NCBI RefSeq assembly: GCF_040049275.1
Contig: NZ_JBDZDT010000004.1
Location: 310,001-374,000 of the forward strand
DNA length: 64,000 nt
Reading direction: 5' to 3'
DNA from: Aquabacter sp040049275
Lineage (GTDB): Bacteria; Pseudomonadota; Alphaproteobacteria; Rhizobiales; Xanthobacteraceae
In this document: piece by piece, positions 43,001 through 49,648 of the stretch
How the letters are laid out: every line of letters starts with the position of its first letter
Position numbering within the stretch: the stretch's first letter is position 1
Position numbers and translations under genes: made by a program
The notes under the pieces: model-generated
What the model was told of the DNA's origin: nothing
Seen by the model: only the letters and a program-made list of their open reading frames with translations
Databases searched by the model: none

Positions 43001-43716
43001 ACCGCGCCTTGCTGCGCGGCCAGCTGAAGCTGGATCAGGTGGAGACCGCCTTCGGCATGATCAACGGCGTCGCGCGGCTTTCTCCGGCCCGGGGACAGGC
43101 GGGGGCGGTGCGGGCCACCTTCAATGGCAGCTTCGACCCCGTGCGCCTGCTGCTGGACACGAGCCTCGAGCTGGAAGCCGCCGAGACGAGTGGGGCGGAG
43201 GCCGGCGGCACCATTACCTGGCGCGGCCCGGCCGCCAATCCCGAGCGCCGGGTGACGGCGGCGCCCTTGGCCTCGGTGATCGCCATGCGGGCCATCGAGC
43301 GCGAGACCCGGCGCCTGGAGGAGCGGCAAGGCTTCGGCACGGACACTGGCGGCGCCGGAGCCCCGCCCGCCGGCACGGCCGCCGCCCCGGCGGTGCAGCC
43401 GGCCCCCGTGCAACCCGCAGCGGTACGCCCGGCAGCGCCCGCGCCCACCGAACCTGCCCGCGCCTCGACACCCTCCGCGCCCGCGCGCCAAAGCGAACCG
43501 CGCCAGAGCGAGCCCCGCCAGAGCGAACCACGCCCGGTGGAGACGCGCCCTGTGGAGGCGCGACAGGCACCGCCTCTGGCGCCGCCCCAGGAGATCGCTC
43601 CCAGTGTCCGCCCCCGCGCGGCGCGCCCGGACTCCGAGCCGCCGCCCTACAGGGCGCCGGCCACCGGTGGCTTCGGCTACGTGCCACGCCCGCCGGGGAT
43701 GGTTCCGGGGGAGTGA
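40042..43716 (+). CDS. AsmA family protein, 1224 residues
   Basis: GTG start at 40042 with GAGGA upstream. One N-terminal membrane helix (about 5-25), then WTMWRSTFESEASRTLGVPV, typical of AsmA proteins, followed by repeated beta-rich blocks (LSLSVTDLAGLKLDGTGRF and similar). The family forms long bridge-like proteins in the periplasm that help lipid transport and outer-membrane assembly. The C-terminal 130 residues are Pro/Ala-rich low complexity with three tandem RQSEP units (43488-43532) and no structure. Length is large for AsmA but normal for alphaproteobacterial members. Transcribed with the oxidase gene 58 bases upstream, perhaps by chance. Confidence 0.9.
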   Translation: MQGILITVATAVIVAIVAAFAAPFVVDWTMWRSTFESEASRTLGVPVLIRGPIEAELLPVPRVTLRAVTVGADNVSTGGTVDELRAEFALGALLRGNLEAHAVTLVRPHLRVVVDSAGRVAAPTGTAVGYGLTVERLAIAGGQLDLVDRGADRTVRVSGLDLRGEARSLTGPFRLEGEGEAGGQRYNVRLSLGKIAEEGARLRLTAEARGRSLVVDLDGLYRTDRGTPRFEGKGSLVRQAAATKGADAAWRLSATVRLSPEALVAEGVDLSIGDEARPVQLGGAARLSLGRALGLDAVLNARALDADTLFSSTAGARTPADAVAGLAGVFASLPVPDIASRIGVAVDQLTVGGTVVRDARLDFTGGPSGWRIDTAEAKLPGQSAVRLSGAPARANGGSAFEGDIAFSSEEPATFLRWAAPKAPSDYASAVNGPVRFSARISTRDDRFAADNIKASFGAARATGSAALHPGVPARLDVALNAEGFDLDPVIAAARMALAASGGVVEGGVTLDGRNLRLSGLPLGTLSLQATGSAGVWTLSRLSVTDLAGLKLDGTGRFERLSDPIQGQLALSIAGAKADGLVPLARLVAGAEAADTLLRLQPVASPVKLSSTATWAEGGGGSFSADGVLGLLSGRITVARTKAGTPEKVQIAVSATDAARVLEAVGLPGFKPGQGAGRLDLTLQPAPGGGAAFEGRLALADGAASGNGAVRFGADGSLSPRIKGEVQSADLSRVLVAVAAMDAGAVPAALTFDLSREDSRWRLDDLKGSLAGGPVTGSVALEPGPQPRLTGTLGVETLSLPRLVGLWGARSTGPDVGNGAWSAARFALNAPPPASVALDLTARRIELSGAYGLTDGRLRLVSEAQSLEVRDLTGAIGGGHLTGAMTLRRRPDALAAEGRIALDNVDAAALLAPLGARTPPAGHISLSLDLVGAGRSPQLLAQSLSGQGTIGVQGLEIPGADPSAIQLVLADTTAGTPPDERRTAEMFDRALLRGQLKLDQVETAFGMINGVARLSPARGQAGAVRATFNGSFDPVRLLLDTSLELEAAETSGAEAGGTITWRGPAANPERRVTAAPLASVIAMRAIERETRRLEERQGFGTDTGGAGAPPAGTAAAPAVQPAPVQPAAVRPAAPAPTEPARASTPSAPARQSEPRQSEPRQSEPRPVETRPVEARQAPPLAPPQEIAPSVRPRAARPDSEPPPYRAPATGGFGYVPRPPGMVPGE
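43488..43532 (+). repeat. Tandem 15-base repeat (three units) inside the AsmA gene
   Basis: About three near-identical 15-base units encode RQSEP-RQSEP-RQSEP in the low-complexity tail. Codon variants differ between units, so it is not a very recent expansion, but unit-number change between strains is likely. Confidence 0.6.
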
Positions 43717-43728
43717 GCTAGAGCTCGC

Positions 43729-44559
43729 TCATCCCAGCGTGCGCTTCAGCCAGTCTGTCACGCGGTCGCAGACCATGTCCTCGACGCCGTTGTAGAAATG
43801 GTCGCAGCCGGGCAGCACCTGGGCCTCGCAGGGACCGCCGGCCTTCTCGGCATAGACCTCGGCCGGATAGCCCACGGGGGATTCATCGTCGCCCCTGATG
43901 TAGAGCGTCGGCACCTTGATGAGGGGCGCGAGATCGAGGATGGCGTGCATGGTGGTCATGCGGTCCACAAAGCTTGCCGCCGAGATCACGTACCACCAGC
44001 CGGGCACCAGCATGAGCTGGTCGCCCTTGCCGGCGGCCACCAGGGCTTTCGCCTCTTCCAGCACCTCGGCGCTGCGCTCCTTCGCGAGATGGCCGGCGGT
44101 CTTCTGGCTCTCCAGCACCGCCGGGCCCGAGCCGCCGCGATGGGCCGAGAGCAGCACCAGGGCCGGCGTGTCGGGATGGTCGTGCACATGCTTCACGGCA
44201 AGGAAACCGCCATTGGAATGGCCCATGATGATGGGCGCCTTGAAGCCCTGCTCCGCCATCCAGGCGGCGGCGATGGTGTTGTCCTCGATGCCCTCGGCTG
44301 TGGTCTGGAAGGCGGCGCCCTCGGCGGCGCGGCTGTTGCGCAGCGCGAGGATGTCGTGGCCGCGCCGGTTGAAGGCGAAGCAGGCATAGCCCATGGCGGT
44401 GAGCGCCGGGGGCAGGAAGCGCAACGCGCCCGTGTAGAAGTTCATGGTGTTGCCGTGGAACAGCAGCACCCCGCCGCGCACCGGGCCGGAATCCGGCTCG
44501 TGGAAAGCCCCGTCGAGGGGCGTGGTGGGGGTGGGGATGGTGACGAGCTGCGTACGCAT
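43729..44559 (-). CDS. Alpha/beta hydrolase
   Basis: 276 residues from ATG 44559 with GGGAGG five bases upstream. Core has LLFHGNTMNFYTG (oxyanion region), nucleophile Ser115 in GHSNGG, Asp in YIRGDDESPVGY and His in PGCDHFYNG, so the triad is complete. No signal peptide. Related proteins are annotated as alpha/beta superfamily hydrolases with unknown substrate. A further upstream start would add 44 residues that overlap the TetR end. Converges with the AsmA gene. Confidence 0.86.
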   Translation of the reverse strand: MRTQLVTIPTPTTPLDGAFHEPDSGPVRGGVLLFHGNTMNFYTGALRFLPPALTAMGYACFAFNRRGHDILALRNSRAAEGAAFQTTAEGIEDNTIAAAWMAEQGFKAPIIMGHSNGGFLAVKHVHDHPDTPALVLLSAHRGGSGPAVLESQKTAGHLAKERSAEVLEEAKALVAAGKGDQLMLVPGWWYVISAASFVDRMTTMHAILDLAPLIKVPTLYIRGDDESPVGYPAEVYAEKAGGPCEAQVLPGCDHFYNGVEDMVCDRVTDWLKRTLG

Positions 44560-44614
44560 ATGGCCTCCCAATGGCGCCCTGAGGGCGCTGCTTCTTAACG
44601 CGGATGAAAGGGGT

Positions 44615-45202
44615 TCAGACGGAGGGGCGGGTGGGAACGAGAAGATCGATGAGGGTGCGGGCAGTATCGCGCAAAGCACCGGCATCGCCATAGACCCGTT
44701 CCATCACCGCGAGGCCTCGCGTGAATGTGACGACCATGCGGCTCGCCTCGTCCGCCGGCAAGGCGAGCGCGCCCTGCGCCCCCGCACGGGCGAAGGCGGC
44801 GGCCAAAAGCGCATCCAGCTCGTCCAGCAGCCCGCGCACCTCGGCCCGGATGCGCGCGCTGGTCTGCTCGCCCTCGGCGGCGGTCTTTGTGGTGAGGCAG
44901 CCCCGTGCCGGCCCGGCGGTCATGTTGGCGATGGCAATGTCGAAGAAAGCGGTGAGCGCGGCGCGGATGTCAGCCCCTTCCAGCACCTGCGCCGTGGCGG
45001 TGAGGAAGCGGGCCTCGTAGCGGCCGAAAGTGCGCAGGAACAGCTCTTCCTTGTCGCCATAGGCGTGATAGAGGCTGCCGCGCTGGACCCCGGTGGCGGA
45101 GGCGAGATCCAGCATGGAGGTGGCCTCATAGCCCTTCTGCCGGAAGACGGCTTCCGCCTTCGCCAGAACCTCCTCCTCGTCGAACCTGCGCACTCCGGCC
45201 AT
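44615..45202 (-). CDS. TetR/AcrR family transcriptional regulator
   Basis: 195 residues from ATG 45202. HTH region RRFDEEEVLAKAEAVFRQKGYEATSMLDLASATGVQRGSLYHAYGDKEELFLRTF (about 5-60) is a standard TetR N-terminus; the C-terminal part (AIANMTAGPARGCLTTKTAAE) resembles TetR_C_16/AcrR-like ligand domains. It is divergent from two GST genes, with a nested inverted-repeat operator in the 111-base gap, so it probably represses that operon and itself. The frame stays open far upstream through the GST genes, which is only GC-rich shadow coding. Confidence 0.92.
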   Translation of the reverse strand: MAGVRRFDEEEVLAKAEAVFRQKGYEATSMLDLASATGVQRGSLYHAYGDKEELFLRTFGRYEARFLTATAQVLEGADIRAALTAFFDIAIANMTAGPARGCLTTKTAAEGEQTSARIRAEVRGLLDELDALLAAAFARAGAQGALALPADEASRMVVTFTRGLAVMERVYGDAGALRDTARTLIDLLVPTRPSV

Positions 45203-45212
45203 CGACCATCTG

Positions 45213-45254
45213 ATCCTTGACAGCGGCGTCAAATTTGACACCCTTGTCAAGGAT
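45213..45254. promoter_or_regulatory. Nested TetR-type operator
   Basis: Outer arms ATCCTTGACA (45213-45222) and TGTCAAGGAT (45245-45254) are perfectly complementary. Between them lies a second perfect palindrome, GTCAAATTTGAC (45228-45239). Four TTGACA/TGTCAA half-sites result, some probably overlapping -35 boxes, between the divergent TetR and GST genes. Confidence 0.7.
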
Positions 45255-45313
45255 ACAAGCTGCGCCGGCCCTGTCCAGGGCATCAGCACGAGGCGCATTG
45301 CGGGAGGCGAGGC

Positions 45314-46018
45314 ATGATCGAGCTGCTCTACTGGACGACGCCCAACGGCCAGAAGGTCCTCATCGCCGTGGAGGAGCTGGGCCTCCCCTACACCATCACG
45401 CCGGTGAACATCTCCAAGGGTGAGCAGTTCAAGCCCGATTTCCTGAAGGTGAGCCCCAACAACCGCATCCCCGCCATGGTGGACCACGACCCGGAGGATG
45501 GCGCCGGCCCGCTCGGCGTGTTCGAATCCGGCGCCGTGCTGGAATATCTCGCCGACAAGACCGGCAAGCTCCTGCCCAAGGCACCGCGCTCGCGCTTCGA
45601 GGTGCTGCAATGGCTCTATTGGCAGATGGGGGGCCTTGGCCCCATGGCGGGGCAGGCGCACCATTTTGTCCAGTACGCCGCCGAGCGCCACGTCTACGCC
45701 ACCGAGCGCTATGTAAACGAGGCGAACCGCCTTTACGGCGTGCTCGACCGGCGCCTCGCCGTCTCCGAGCATGTGGGGGGCGCCGACTATTCCATCGCCG
45801 ACATCGCCATCTATCCCTGGATCTTCCGCCACGAGCGGCACAAGCAGAATCTCGACGACTTCCCGGCAGTGAAGCGCTGGTATGAGCGCCTCGGGGCGCG
45901 GCCCGCGGTGAAGAAGGCTTACGAGATCGCCGATGCCCTCAACACGGCGCCGAGCGTGAGCGAGGACTCCCGCGCCTTGCTGTTCGGCCAGACGGCCAAG
46001 CTCCCCTCGCTCGGCTGA
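45314..46018 (+). CDS. Glutathione S-transferase, nu-class/YfcG-like
   Basis: 234 residues. N-terminal thioredoxin-like domain IELLYWTTPNGQKVLIAVEELGLPY with the TPNGQK/T motif of YfcG and YghU (nu class), then VSPNNRIPAMVDHDP (cis-Pro loop) and FESGAVLEYLA (GSH contact). C-terminal helical domain has the GGADYSIADIAIYPW motif. YfcG reduces GSH-linked disulfides. First gene of the rightward string controlled by the divergent TetR gene; the second GST follows after nine bases. Confidence 0.93.
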   Translation: MIELLYWTTPNGQKVLIAVEELGLPYTITPVNISKGEQFKPDFLKVSPNNRIPAMVDHDPEDGAGPLGVFESGAVLEYLADKTGKLLPKAPRSRFEVLQWLYWQMGGLGPMAGQAHHFVQYAAERHVYATERYVNEANRLYGVLDRRLAVSEHVGGADYSIADIAIYPWIFRHERHKQNLDDFPAVKRWYERLGARPAVKKAYEIADALNTAPSVSEDSRALLFGQTAKLPSLG

Positions 46019-46027
46019 GGCGCCGCC

Positions 46028-46744
46028 ATGACCGCTCAAGCCCCCATCCGCATCTATGAACTCGCCGGCGCCGACCCGGAGGTGCGCTTCAGCCCCCATT
46101 GCTGGAAGGCCCGCATGGCGCTTGCCCATAAGGGGCTCGAGGCCGAGGGCATCCCCTGGCGTTTCACGGAGAAGGCGGAGATCGCCTTTTCCGGCCAGGG
46201 CCTTGTTCCGGTGATGGTGGACCGGGGCGACGTGGTGTTCGATTCCTGGCGCATCGCCGAATATCTGGAGGCGCACTATCCCGAGCGGCCCTCGCTGTTC
46301 GGCGGCGAGATGGGGCGCGCCATGTCGCGCTTCATCAATGGCTGGGCCGACACCACCGTTATGCCGGCCATTGCCAGGATCATCGTCCTCGACATCCACG
46401 ACCGGGTGCATGAGAAGGACCGGGACTATTTCCGCGCCTCCCGCGAGAAGCGCTTCGGCATGGCGCTGGAAGAGGTGGTCGCGGATAGGGAGAAGCGGCT
46501 CGCGGACCTGTGCCAGGCGCTGACCCCCCTGCGCCACATGCTGCAGCACCAGCCCTTCATCTGCGGCGACGCCCCGGCCTACGCGGACTATTGCGCCTTC
46601 GGCATGTTCATGTGGATACGCTGCATAAGCCCCGTGGAAGCCCTGGAGCCCTCCGATGCGGTCCATGCCTGGCGCGAGAGGCTGCTGGACGCGTTCGGCG
46701 GCTTCGCCAGGCGGGCCCGCACCACCGGACCGAGAGGCAATTAG
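46028..46744 (+). CDS. LigE-like glutathione S-transferase (beta-etherase-type)
   Basis: 238 residues. Starts IYELAGADPEVRFSPHCWKARMALAHKGL; the FSPHCWKARMALAHKG region and VPVMVDRGDVVFDSWRIAEYLE strongly recall the beta-aryl-etherase LigE/GST-N3 group, and SREKRFGMALEEV plus LGGD-type ends follow the same pattern. LigE-type enzymes cleave the beta-ether bond of lignin dimers with GSH; many relatives have other roles. It lies nine bases after the nu-class GST and probably forms one operon with it. Whether it acts on lignin aromatics cannot be decided. Confidence 0.85.
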   Translation: MTAQAPIRIYELAGADPEVRFSPHCWKARMALAHKGLEAEGIPWRFTEKAEIAFSGQGLVPVMVDRGDVVFDSWRIAEYLEAHYPERPSLFGGEMGRAMSRFINGWADTTVMPAIARIIVLDIHDRVHEKDRDYFRASREKRFGMALEEVVADREKRLADLCQALTPLRHMLQHQPFICGDAPAYADYCAFGMFMWIRCISPVEALEPSDAVHAWRERLLDAFGGFARRARTTGPRGN

Positions 46745-46837
46745 TGGATATGATCGGGTGGATTAGGCATCATAATTTGAGTTTATGCGGCACGCTCCCC
46801 ATGTTGCGGGAAGCCCGGTTGACCGAGGATTTTCCGC

Positions 46838-47353
46838 GTGAGCCACCCGCCGCCCGACATCGACACCATCGCGCCCATCCTGCCGCGCCACCTGCGCGAC
46901 GTGCTGGGCTCGTTCACCACGGGCGTGGTGGTGGTGACGACGCTTGGTCCGGGGCGGCGGCCCATGGGGCTCACCATCAATTCCTTCAACTCGGTCTCCC
47001 TCGACCCGCCCTTGATCCTGTGGAGCCTCGCCTTGACGGCGCCGAGCCTTCCGGCCTTCCGGGCGGCGGACAGCTTCGTCATCAATATTCTGGCGGAGCA
47101 CCAGGAGGATCTCGGCCGGCGCTTTGCGACGCCCTCCCTGGACAAGTTTGCGGGCGTGGATTTCGAGACCGGCCTCACCGGCGCCCCGCTGCTGAAGGAT
47201 ACGGCCGCCCATCTGGAATGCCGCGTCTATGCCCGCTATCCCGGCGGCGACCATGAAATCTATCTCGGCGAAGTGGTGGCGCTGCAGGATCGCGGGCACC
47301 CGCCTTTGGTCTATCATCGGGGCGCGTTCTGCCGGATCCGGGGACGGGACTGA
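46838..47353 (+). CDS. Flavin reductase family protein (FMN-binding)
   Basis: 171 residues from GTG 46838 with GAGGA upstream. The split-barrel flavin reductase pattern is clear: LRDVLGSFTTGVVVVTTLG, GLTINSFNSVSLDPPLILWSLALTAPS and a C-terminal HIIxGxV equivalent (HEIYLGEVV) followed by PPLVYHRGAF. Such proteins give reduced FMN/FAD to a partner monooxygenase or act alone. No monooxygenase gene is adjacent. An AT-rich 90-base gap before it may carry its own promoter, so membership in the GST operon is uncertain. Confidence 0.9.
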   Translation: MSHPPPDIDTIAPILPRHLRDVLGSFTTGVVVVTTLGPGRRPMGLTINSFNSVSLDPPLILWSLALTAPSLPAFRAADSFVINILAEHQEDLGRRFATPSLDKFAGVDFETGLTGAPLLKDTAAHLECRVYARYPGGDHEIYLGEVVALQDRGHPPLVYHRGAFCRIRGRD

Positions 47354-47416
47354 GGCACTGGTTCCTCAGGCCCCGTCGCGCTTTCCCACGCGGGCGGATG
47401 GCGGAGGAGGCGAGCG

Positions 47417-48733
47417 TTGGACGTAAGCGGGGCGGAAGCGGACACGGCCGTGAATGATGCCCCGAGGACGCGCCGCCGCGTGCTGGCGGCGGGCGTCGCG
47501 GGCAACGTGCTGGAATGGTACGATTTCGCGCTCTACGGCTATCTCGCGCCCATTACCGCGGCCCATTTCTTCCCCTCCAGCGATCCCATGGCCTCGCTGG
47601 TGGAGAGCTATGCGGTCTTCGCCCTCGGCCTTTTGGCCCGGCCGCTGGGCGGCCTGATCTTCGGCCATATCGGCGACCGCTTCGGGCGCCGCCATCTCCT
47701 GACCCTTTCCGTGGCGCTGATCGCGCTTCCCACCTTCCTCATGGGCCTTCTGCCCACCTATGAGAGCATCGGCATTGCCGCGCCCATCCTGCTTGCCGCC
47801 CTTCGCCTCATCCAGGGGATTTCCGCCGGAGGGGAGTTTTCGGGCTCCATCATCTTCCTCGTGGAGCATGCGCGGCCGCACCGGCGCGGGCTCTATGGCA
47901 GCGTCGCCAATTTCGGCGCCATGGTGGGCGGGCTTCTGGGCGCCGGCTGCGGCTGGCTGGTGGCGGCGTCCCTCACCCCGGAGGCGATGCAGGAGTGGGG
48001 CTGGCGCCTCCCGTTCCTCAGCGGGATCCTCGTGGGCTTCTTCGGGTTGTGGATGCGCATGGGCCTGCCCGAGCCGCCGGCCTTCGCCGAACTGGCGGCG
48101 GCCGAAGCCCTGGAGCGCCAGCCGATCCGTGCCGCATTGCGCACCCAGTGGCGCCCCATGGCGCTCTCCGCCGGCCTCAACTGGGTGGCCTCGGCCGGCT
48201 ATTACATCGTGTTCGTCTGGTTCGTGAGCGACATGACGGCGAATGGCATCGCCTACAGCACGTCGCTCGCCATCGGCACGCTCGGCCTCATCGCCGGCCT
48301 CACTGCCACGCTCGTTATGGGCCATCTGTCTGACCGCGTCGGCCCCAGGCCCATGCTCATTTACGGGTCGGTGGTGACGGCTGCCCTCTCCGTGCCCCTT
48401 CTGGCGCTGGCGTCCACCGGCACGCTGCTCGCCGCCACGCTCGCCCAGTTCGGCCTCGCCCTCCTGGTGGCGATCTTCCTCGGCACGTTGCCGGCGGTGT
48501 TCGTCTCGCTGCACGACGTCGCCATGCGCTGCACCGCCTTGTCGCTCGGCTACAACATGGCGCTGGCGATCTTCGGCGGCACCGCGCCCCTGGTGGCGAC
48601 GCTGCTGGTGCAGGGCACCGGCTGGTCCGCGGCCCCCGGCCTCTATCTCGCGCTCACGGCGCTGGTGTGCGGCGGGCTCGCTTTTCTTTTACCGAGGGAA
48701 AAGCGGGGCTGGCCGATGGTTCAGGACCGTTGA
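47417..48733 (+). CDS. MHS-family MFS transporter (proline/betaine- or citrate-type symporter)
   Basis: 438 residues. TTG start at 47417 with GGAGGAGG six bases upstream; no ATG fits. Twelve helices. N-terminal GNVLEWYDFALYGYLAP and LLARPLGGLIFGHIGDRFGRRHLL are hallmarks of the metabolite:H+ symporter group (ProP, CitA, KgtP). Substrates are small organic acids or osmolytes. It follows the flavin reductase by 63 bases and converges with the spermidine-synthase-like gene. A 7-bp hairpin overlaps its stop. Confidence 0.9.
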   Translation: MDVSGAEADTAVNDAPRTRRRVLAAGVAGNVLEWYDFALYGYLAPITAAHFFPSSDPMASLVESYAVFALGLLARPLGGLIFGHIGDRFGRRHLLTLSVALIALPTFLMGLLPTYESIGIAAPILLAALRLIQGISAGGEFSGSIIFLVEHARPHRRGLYGSVANFGAMVGGLLGAGCGWLVAASLTPEAMQEWGWRLPFLSGILVGFFGLWMRMGLPEPPAFAELAAAEALERQPIRAALRTQWRPMALSAGLNWVASAGYYIVFVWFVSDMTANGIAYSTSLAIGTLGLIAGLTATLVMGHLSDRVGPRPMLIYGSVVTAALSVPLLALASTGTLLAATLAQFGLALLVAIFLGTLPAVFVSLHDVAMRCTALSLGYNMALAIFGGTAPLVATLLVQGTGWSAAPGLYLALTALVCGGLAFLLPREKRGWPMVQDR

Positions 48734-48743
48734 TCTAACGGTC
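48725..48743. terminator. Hairpin over the stop of the MHS transporter gene
   Basis: GACCGTT (48725-48731) pairs with AACGGTC (48737-48743) over loop GATCT, with extra pairing outside (AG/TCCT with one bulge). It separates two convergent genes; no T-tract. Confidence 0.4.
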
Positions 48744-48758
48744 GTCCTCGTGACCGCT

Positions 48759-49472
48759 CTAACGTGGGGCGCGTACCGGCGAGGCCTTGGCGCCGGTGAC
48801 GGCCTTGGTGGCGATCCAGATGAGATGCCGCGCCCCGCCCGCCTTTCCGTTCGCGCGGACCTTGACCTCATCCACGCCGAACCCCGCTTTGCGAAGGCGG
48901 AGCGTGAAATCCCGGTCCGGTGCCGACGACCACACGGCCAGCATGCCGCCGGGGCGCAGCGCCGTGCGGGCGGCGTCCAGGCCCCGCGTGTCGTAGAGGC
49001 CGTCATTGGCCGCGCGCGTCAGCCCGCCGGGACCATTGTCCACATCCAGAAGGATCGCGTCATAGGCTGTCTGCCCTGAGCGTATCAGGCTGCCGACATC
49101 GCCTTCGAACAGGCTGACGCGCGGATCGGTCAGGCTGGTCCCGAAAATCCCCGCCATGGGCCCGCGCGCCCAGCTGATGACGGCCGGCACCAGTTCCGCG
49201 ACCACGATCTCGGCATCGGCCCCGAGTTCGGCGAGCGCCGCGCGCAGGGTGAAGCCCATGCCAAGCCCGCCGATGAGCAGCCGCGGCTTCGGGCGCTGTC
49301 CAAGCCGCTCGCAGACGAGGGCGGCCAGCGCTTTCTCGGATCCGCTGAGGCGGCTGTTCATCAGCTCCGTGGCGCCGGACATGATGGAGAATTCGTCTCC
49401 CCGCTTCATCAAGCGGAGCTCGCCGAGCCCATCGGGCACTTTCGCGGTATCGAGCAGGATCCAGGGAATCAC
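48759..49472 (-). CDS. Spermidine synthase-like methyltransferase-fold protein
   Basis: 237 residues from GTG 49472, where the conserved N-terminus IPWILLDTAKVPDGLGELRLMKRGDEFSIM begins; ATG 49511 is 13 codons longer and has no better ribosome-binding site. It has the Rossmann core of polyamine aminopropyltransferases (LLIGGLGMGFTLRAALAELG, VAELVPAVISWA, YDAILLDVDNGP). The last Asp/Asn motif and the short length set it apart from true SpeE (~280-310 residues); this group is usually labelled spermidine synthase-like, function unproven. Convergent with the MHS transporter. Confidence 0.8.
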   Translation of the reverse strand: MIPWILLDTAKVPDGLGELRLMKRGDEFSIMSGATELMNSRLSGSEKALAALVCERLGQRPKPRLLIGGLGMGFTLRAALAELGADAEIVVAELVPAVISWARGPMAGIFGTSLTDPRVSLFEGDVGSLIRSGQTAYDAILLDVDNGPGGLTRAANDGLYDTRGLDAARTALRPGGMLAVWSSAPDRDFTLRLRKAGFGVDEVKVRANGKAGGARHLIWIATKAVTGAKASPVRAPR

Positions 49473-49648
49473 GGGGCAACTCGTTGGCCGATGGTGCGCA
49501 TCGCCTTTCATTGGACCGAAAAGCGCGGTTCGCCCAGTCCCTGGGATCGATGGACCACAAATGTCATGCGGCCCGGAGCATCGGCCGGGCAACCGCATCG
49601 GCCTGGAGCCTTTCGATCGCTCCGGCGCGGCGCCGAAAGCCCAGCCCC

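Noticed and set aside
45203..46666. Upstream extension of the TetR frame through both GST genes
   Set aside because: The extension is antisense to two clear GST genes. The real TetR start at 45202 is directly followed by a standard helix-turn-helix.
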